Origin: Paramacrobiotus metropolitanus
Lineage: Eukaryota; Tardigrada; Eutardigrada; Parachela; Macrobiotidae
DNA: 64,000 bases
Assembly: GCF_019649055.1 (NCBI RefSeq)
Contig: NW_026570243.1
Span: forward strand, 992,001-1,056,000
Direction: 5' to 3'
In this document: piece after piece, positions 58,301-64,000 of the stretch
Numbering within the stretch: the first letter of the stretch is position 1
Layout: each line of letters begins with the position of its first letter
Notes under the pieces: generated by a model
Told to the model about the DNA's origin: nothing
Databases searched by the model: none
What the model saw: the letters and a program-made list of their open reading frames with translations, nothing else
Position numbers and translations under genes: made by a program

Positions 58301-61300
58301 GCTGGAATGCGATCTTCGGTGTCGCAAACTTCGGTCCACAGGTCGCCAGGGCCTTCAAGGCCGCGAAAGTGTACATCCATCCCGGATCGTATTCCGAGAC
58401 GCGTGGGGGTAGAGTATGAGCACGTTTAATGGCCACCGTCGGGTGTTTGACGTTTACCTTCGGTAGGCTAGGAATCTGTAACGGTAGGACTTCCTGGGTA
58501 TCCTCGTTCCATTCCTGGAGGAGTTGATTCGGGTCGGAATCTGGTGTTAACCGTACTTGTTGACGGTAGTTCTGAGGAACGTAGACGTCACCACTATCTT
58601 CATCCATCGGCTCGTCAGCTTCGTTGCCGTCGTTGGCCGGTGGTTCGTTCTGATTGTCAGAAATCTCCGGTTCACCCTGCTGTTGTGGTGCCGAAGCTGG
58701 TGGAGGTTGATCGTCATCGTCGTTATCGTCATCCTCCGACCCTTCTGGTGTTTGATAGGTGTCGTCATCGTCCTCATCTTCTTCTTCTTCATCTTCGTCT
58801 TCTTCCTCAGAGGGCGTTTTCTCCTTGGTCTTCACCGACTTCTTCCTTGATTTCAGCGGTTTAGGTTGACTCTTCCGTAGAGTCTTACCTTCCGGAGCCG
58901 GTGAAGTTTCCATAGGTGAGGTCGGTGGAAGAGATTGCGTGTCTTTCACCGCAAAACGTCCGGTTGTAGTCCGACCTGGCTTAGTTGCACTTGCCCTTGC
59001 TGGTGCCGAGGCGGTGTTGACATATGTTACCGGTTCGAACGGTGCCCGAGGTCGGTTGGTTGGTAGTCGTTTCTGTGACGACATACCCGACGCTCGTGCA
59101 ATGTTCAACATATCCGCCGCCTCGCCAGATGGTTGTTCATCCGACTCACTGTACTCCTCGACGACCGTTTCAGTACCTTCGGGAGAGGACTGTAGGTTGA
59201 TATAGGATATCCGGAGTTTGAAATCGCGTCGTTGCTGCTCCGGTATGAACCGAGGTACTGTGTACCGAAGTGGTAAATCGCGTTCCGCGTTGGTCGTATG
59301 GAGGGAAAACTCTGCCACCATCGTTGCGATGACAGGTCCTAAGAGGCCCATTATGACGTCAATATTGCCCTGGCTGTTCTCGTACATAACGTTGTATATA
59401 CGGGCGATATGTAGTAAGGAGGATCCGCGAGGGTTTCTTGCGTATCCGATGCACCTGACGATTCTCGTCGGCGGGTCGTCCAGTGCTCTGGCAGCGGCAC
59501 TTTTGAGCTTTTGAATGATGTCCGGTGCGATTAACTCGGCGGTCCGTCCCCATTGTCGGTGGACCGCTACGGCTAATCCGAAGTCCAAGGCCCATGCCAC
59601 TATAGCCATCATAAGTTTCTGTGTGAGCCAAGGTGAGGTCCGACCTACGATCCTTAAGTTGGTCGAGAGGTCGCGCACCAATGACTGGTACACATCTCTG
59701 CCTTCATTTCGGGCATTCCTGACGCTTCGGACTATTTCGACGTGAAGTCGGACCGTATGAAATCCGACTGGTCGGTCGCCAGGTTGAGCGTCGGGTAGCC
59801 GCTGACGTACGTCATCAGGGGCTGGCCATTCAGAAGCGTCAGTGTCTTCTTCGTGACTCCATTCTTCATTACGATCGCCTTTGAATCCTTCGTATGGATC
59901 GGCTTCTCCATGGTCGGAGATCTCGTCGTCAGGTTCCGACGGTTTCTCCGATTCGTCGTCCGAATCTTTCTTGGACGTAGCAGGTTTCGGTTGCTTGGGT
60001 GGTGGCTTAGGCGTCGGCTTAGACCTTTCGTGTGGTCTTTCGGCCTCTGTTTTGGTCACCGCTGTACCTGCTCTGGCGATCAGTTCTCGCATCCGCTGTT
60101 TGGCTGCGTCGTAGTCAAATTCCTCCTTGGCGTTCCCCTTTTTGTCCGGCTTCTGTGGGCCAGCGTCTGAGGTATCAAGGTCTTCGGAGGACTTATGCCG
60201 TTTGGCCGGGTTAGGTTTCGGCGTCTTAATTGAAAGGTCCGACCTCGGTTTAGTCGGTTCCTTCGGAGGTTGTTTGGTCACCTCCTTTTCAGCTTCCTTT
60301 CTGGCTTCTTTCTTAGCCTTTTTCTTCTCCCTCCGTGACAACTTAGCCGAGTTAGCCGAGTTGATCACCTTTGAATCCAGTAATTCGTCCTGGATCTGCA
60401 CGGAAGGTTCCCTTACTGGTTGAGGGTTCTTCATCTTGACCACCAATTGACGTGTTGTCGTGGAGGTCGTTTTCGGGTCCGGTGCGAAGAGTTTCTGCCG
60501 AGTCGTAGCAGCCTGTTGTTGTGCCGCAGGTCGGGTCTTTTCCGCTCGGAATTGTTCTCCCATTCTTTTCATGACCTCAGCCATCCTTTGTGTAAGGCGT
60601 TCATGTTCCTTACGGACCGCGTCGGTGTTTCCAACGAGGTTAGCACGGCGTGACTTCAATGAGTTCCAGAGTTCTTTGTCCTCTGGGAACGCAGTGTCCA
60701 CACTCGCATCCTGTTCCGACCTGGTCAGGTCCTGAACGTGCTTCAAGGCCGGGTCATCGTGAAATTCGCGCGAGAAGTCTTCAGCCGGTTGCTGCTTCTT
60801 CTTGCTTCTCTTACCCGGAGCTGTTGCCGGCTCATCTGTCCGAGATTCGTCAATGACCAACTTGGCTGGTTCCGAAGTCGATTCATTCTGTGATTCAGGT
60901 CCGACCTCCTTTGGAGACGTCGTGTCCATCTCCTCCGGGGTCTGTTTCGGTTTAGTTGGAGTATTCCGGGGCGTAAACCTACGTGGCTGTTCCTTCGGAG
61001 GTTGACTCGGCATCGTTGCCGGTTGAGACGCTGCCCGGTTCGGTGAGATCTGTTTCACCGGAGACCTACTCCTTCTCGGCGTTGATTCTGCCGGTCGAGA
61101 TCCATATGACGACCTGGAGCTTGTTTGTGCATCCATCAGCAGAGTCTCTTGCCAGGTTAAGTCGTCGTCATAGGTCGGGTCATCTTCGATCTGAGCACCC
61201 TTTCTGTAGTTGTGGTCAGATTCGTCGCTACTGTCGGACATGATGCACCGAATCTTCTCGGTAACCTGTTGACCGGGTTGAGGGGGCATCTCCAACGTGT

Positions 61301-64000
61301 AGGCTGCAGGGTTGATGCGAGGGTGCCGGAGTAGTTGGGCTGGCTTAATAATGGCCGCGTCCAACGGAAGCTGTCGTAGTGCCTGTCTTCCGCACCTCAC
61401 AAACATCAGTCGGCGTAGAGCCTTGTCCCTGTCCTGGATTAGCGCGTATATCCGCTGACCGAGTGCTTGTTGCTCGTCAGTGGATAGCTCTCCCAGCCTC
61501 AATCCCTCTGTTAGGTGGGCTTCGTTGAGAATCCGTTCCAGGTCATAGTTCTTGGCCTGTCGGACTAACTTCTTATGGACTCCGGACGTAAACACTGACT
61601 TTGTTACCGAGGTCGGTTTCTGTGACTGACCCGGTTGTGTTTCGTCCGCTGGAGTCTTTTTCAAAATTTCCAACAATTGTTCCTTTGTTCGGACTGGTGG
61701 AGGTGAGAATAGACGTCTCCTCGGACCTTTGTCGTCTGCTATGGGCTCTTTATGTGAGAGTCCCGGCAGAGTTGTTGGTCGAGTAGGTCGGGCAGTTGGC
61801 TTCGGTTGGCCGTCCTGCGGTGTTATTGGTGTTTCGGAAGTATCCATGTCCACCTGTTCGAATGCACCGACCTCGAGTTCGTTCCCGAGTGGCGGTACCT
61901 CATCCATTGGTTCATCTTGTTGAACCTCCAATGGTTTGACAGGTTGGACCGGTGGCTTAAGTGTCGCCTTAATCTTCTTCGCGGGAGTTTTCAGCTTGCG
62001 TTCCGCTTCCTGTTGTTTGCGTTTGTAGAAGTCTTCCGCGAAGCTGTCAATTTTGACTTTGAGAATCCGTAACCGATCCTGATTCTTGACGGTCCGTTGC
62101 GTCTCAGGTCGGAGAATAAATCGGACCTCCTTGGTATTGTTCTCCAAGTGGCCTAGGTTGATGTCAATCTGGCAGTACTGCGGAGTCTGCGGGTCGGTTG
62201 AGTCCCGTAATTGGTAAAGTTCACCAATCAATCTGTCCGCGGTCTGCAGAGTCAACTGGATTTCGTCATCCGGTATGGATTGTGGAACCGCGAAAGGGTC
62301 CGTCGGGTTACGTGTCGACTGGATTTGTGTGATCCGAGCTCGACGATCCGTTGCTGCAGTTCGCATCGATGCTTCGGAGGTTTCCTTTCGTTGTTGGTCA
62401 CGGTCCCGTTCTTCAATGTAATCTCGGACTCGCGTCTCCAACCAGGAAGAGGTCCTTATTATATGGCCCCTTATGCCGGGAGTCTTCGGCGCGTCTGGAT
62501 GGTGGAGTTGGCGGAGGAACTTTACGTTAGTTCCCCAGGCCAAAATATCACGGTCCAAGTCTTGTGCTAACCGGCTGTTGGAATCACAAAAGATTCGACG
62601 GGCTCTCATTTCTGTGATGAGTTCCATCGTCTGATTCACCAGGTTAACCAAGTGAGGTGGTGCGCTTGTTGGCATCGTTCCTGGGTCCGGTATTGCTGAC
62701 ATTATTCTAGCTTCGGTAACCGGGGACATAGGTCGGTCGCTAATGTCCGCTGGCTTAGGCTGAACCGTTCCTACTGTTGAGGTCGGTGGGGCCGGTCCTG
62801 CTGTAGAGGTCGGCTGAGTCGAGCTAGTCGAGGTCGGTGCTGACTGCTGACCTTGAAGCGCGGCGATTTCCGCCGTTAGTTCGCGGACTCGTTGTTGCGA
62901 GGACGTCAGTCGGTCTTCAGCGGCCTTCTTGTCGGCTGCTTGGGCTGGATCACTGTCATCCATGCCGGCGAGTCGCACTGTCATGTTGACAACGATTTCT
63001 TCCGCGTAACTTAGGGCGCTTCTTAACGTAGCCAAGTCCTGTACTGGTGGCTTCGGCTGAGCCGGTCCTCCTGTTGAGGTCGGCTGCTGCTTTGCTGCTA
63101 TCCGAGTCATCATTCTACGGTGACCGTCGATTTTGTTTTGGAGGTCAGTGACGCGTATCTGCGAGAATCTAAGTTGATCCTGCAGTGCTCTCTTCACGTT
63201 AGCCATTGTTGGGTCGTGGCCTTCCATCTTGTTGATCTGGGCCTGGAGGTTGGCAGCTATTTGTTCTGCCCGGGCGAAGTCCGTCTTCAACCTCTTCATT
63301 TCCTCCCGGTCAAGTTCGCCTTGTGTTTTAAAGCGTGGATTCGCCTCCAACATTTTCCACAAGTCATCAACTCGTCTGGAGCAGATGGTATGCTGTTGTT
63401 CCAGCGCTACCTTCAAGCGTTCTTCCGACTTATCTGCTGAGTTGAGGTCGCGAAGCTGTTTGGCCAGGTTCTCCAGCACGTCTACAGCTTCTCTGTACTG
63501 ATTTTCGACCTCATCCAGGTCGACCTCTTGTTGGTCTCTGGCATTTTCGGCAAATTCGAGTCCGTCGGCTGGTGCCGGTGATATGGCTGGAGAGGGTTCC
63601 GCTTCAGGTGGCGTTACCTCTCTGGCTGGTGCTTGTGTTGGCACCGGCTGATACCGTTTAACATGGTCGATTATCGACCGAAGGGCTTCCTCCAACCGTT
63701 CTCTGGGTTGGCCACATGTTGGGACGCCCCATTCGCTAAGTGTTTCAGCGAAATCCAGCTCGATCCGCAGGTGTCGATCCGTTCGTTCGAGGTCGGTCAC
63801 TTTCGTTGGTGACATCGGTCGATTCAGCTGGTAATTGTAAATTTCAGCCAAGTCCCGACCTGCGTGGGCAATTGTCTCCACGTGCTTCAGGACGTCCGGT
63901 ATCGGCGTTGTTCGTACCAACGTCATTACTGCTGTTGTGGTCGGTGCTGGCCGTTGAGGAGGTAATGGTGTGGCAATCCGAGTGCACGACGATTCTGAAT
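55335..64000 (-). CDS. Giant low-complexity/coiled-coil protein, 3' two exons, 5' end beyond the window
   Basis: Two long minus-strand frames join in phase 0: exon 64000-57753 (donor CTCCAG|GTGAAC, open through the window edge, so the Met at 63926 is probably internal) and exon 57479-55335 (after TTTCTTTTAACAG|, stop TAA). The intron is 273 bp. About 2,796 residues are visible. From the N-terminal side: about six degenerate helical-hairpin repeats, roughly the first 650 residues (e.g. ENLAKQLRDL, AEQIAANLQAQI, AEEIVVNMTVRLAGM); a long Pro/Thr/Lys/Asp-rich disordered tract; a helical domain (HTVRLHVEIVRSVRNARNEG); an acidic run; a winged-helix-like segment (GWMYTFAALKALATCG). Exon 2 begins with C-x2-C-x12-C-x2-C, a likely zinc site, and ends in a second helical domain and an acidic tail. 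No catalytic motif or known family is recognised. A nuclear or scaffold role is a guess. Confidence 0.75.
57480..57752 (-). other. Intron of the giant gene, with two loop-conserved hairpins
   Basis: Donor CAG|GTGAAC, branch-like CTAAT followed by TTTTTCTTTTAACAG. An in-frame TAA inside the 3' splice site and a TGA just past the donor rule out read-through. Two hairpins of the downstream field's family sit inside: AGGCAC-TTATGTG-GTGCCT (57586-57604) and AGTAC-TTGTGTG-GTACT (57658-57674). Confidence 0.7.

Noticed and set aside
58544-58864. Long plus-strand frames antisense to the giant gene (also 56112-56540, 57631-58038, 59853-60170)
   Set aside because: Shadow frames of a GC-rich coding exon; the minus-strand frame is far longer and has splice and domain support.

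Overview
This is animal nuclear DNA. Coding exons are short, bounded by canonical GT-AG sites, and sit in AT-rich spacer full of small DNA transposons. A sulfakinin/cholecystokinin-type prohormone (three ...HLRFG or HMRFG modules) and an Abp1/cortactin-type SH3 protein point to a bilaterian, most likely an ecdysozoan such as a tardigrade or arthropod. That placement is inference. No bacterial operon, CRISPR array or phage module was seen.

Layout. 0-13 kb: the first exon of a gene leaving the left edge, a fold-back MITE, a TATA-promoter gene for a four-repeat protein (5.4-6.7 kb), two more TIR elements, a membrane-protein ORF, a small two-exon acidic protein, and a secreted two-Ig-domain protein. 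13.7-24 kb: a fold-back minisatellite, a TIR element abutting a LINE-type fragment, a four-exon membrane protein, a gene with a 50-bp intron, and a TAA-flanked element carrying a broken Ulp1/C48-like protease. 24-31 kb: two exon pairs of a helical protein, several palindromic elements, and a tRNA-like gene flanked by an apparent target duplication. 31-43 kb: inverted GGAC-rich repeats, the SH3 gene, a 670-bp fold-back element, hairpin-rich spacer, and a second copy of the Ig gene. 44-47 kb: the sulfakinin-like gene, with coding exon, 2.1-kb intron, non-coding first exon and a TATA/GC-box/CRE-like promoter. 47-51 kb: spacer.

51.5-64 kb differs from the rest. It is GC-rich and saturated with the word GAGGTCGG. 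It holds a giant minus-strand gene whose two long exons (2,082 and 715 codons within the window) join in frame across a 273-bp intron; its 5' end lies beyond the right edge. Downstream lies about 3.5 kb of non-coding DNA packed with short hairpins whose loops are nearly constant (TTCTGTG/TTATGTG, TGA, GTCTGTTG) while the stems change on both sides together. Five irregular cassettes of about 160-205 bp each hold two or three such hairpins, with the last two 27 bp apart. This structured array beside the giant gene is the best candidate for something undescribed.

All exon joins were inferred by eye from splice motifs and reading phase. The genes appear to be independent monocistronic units.
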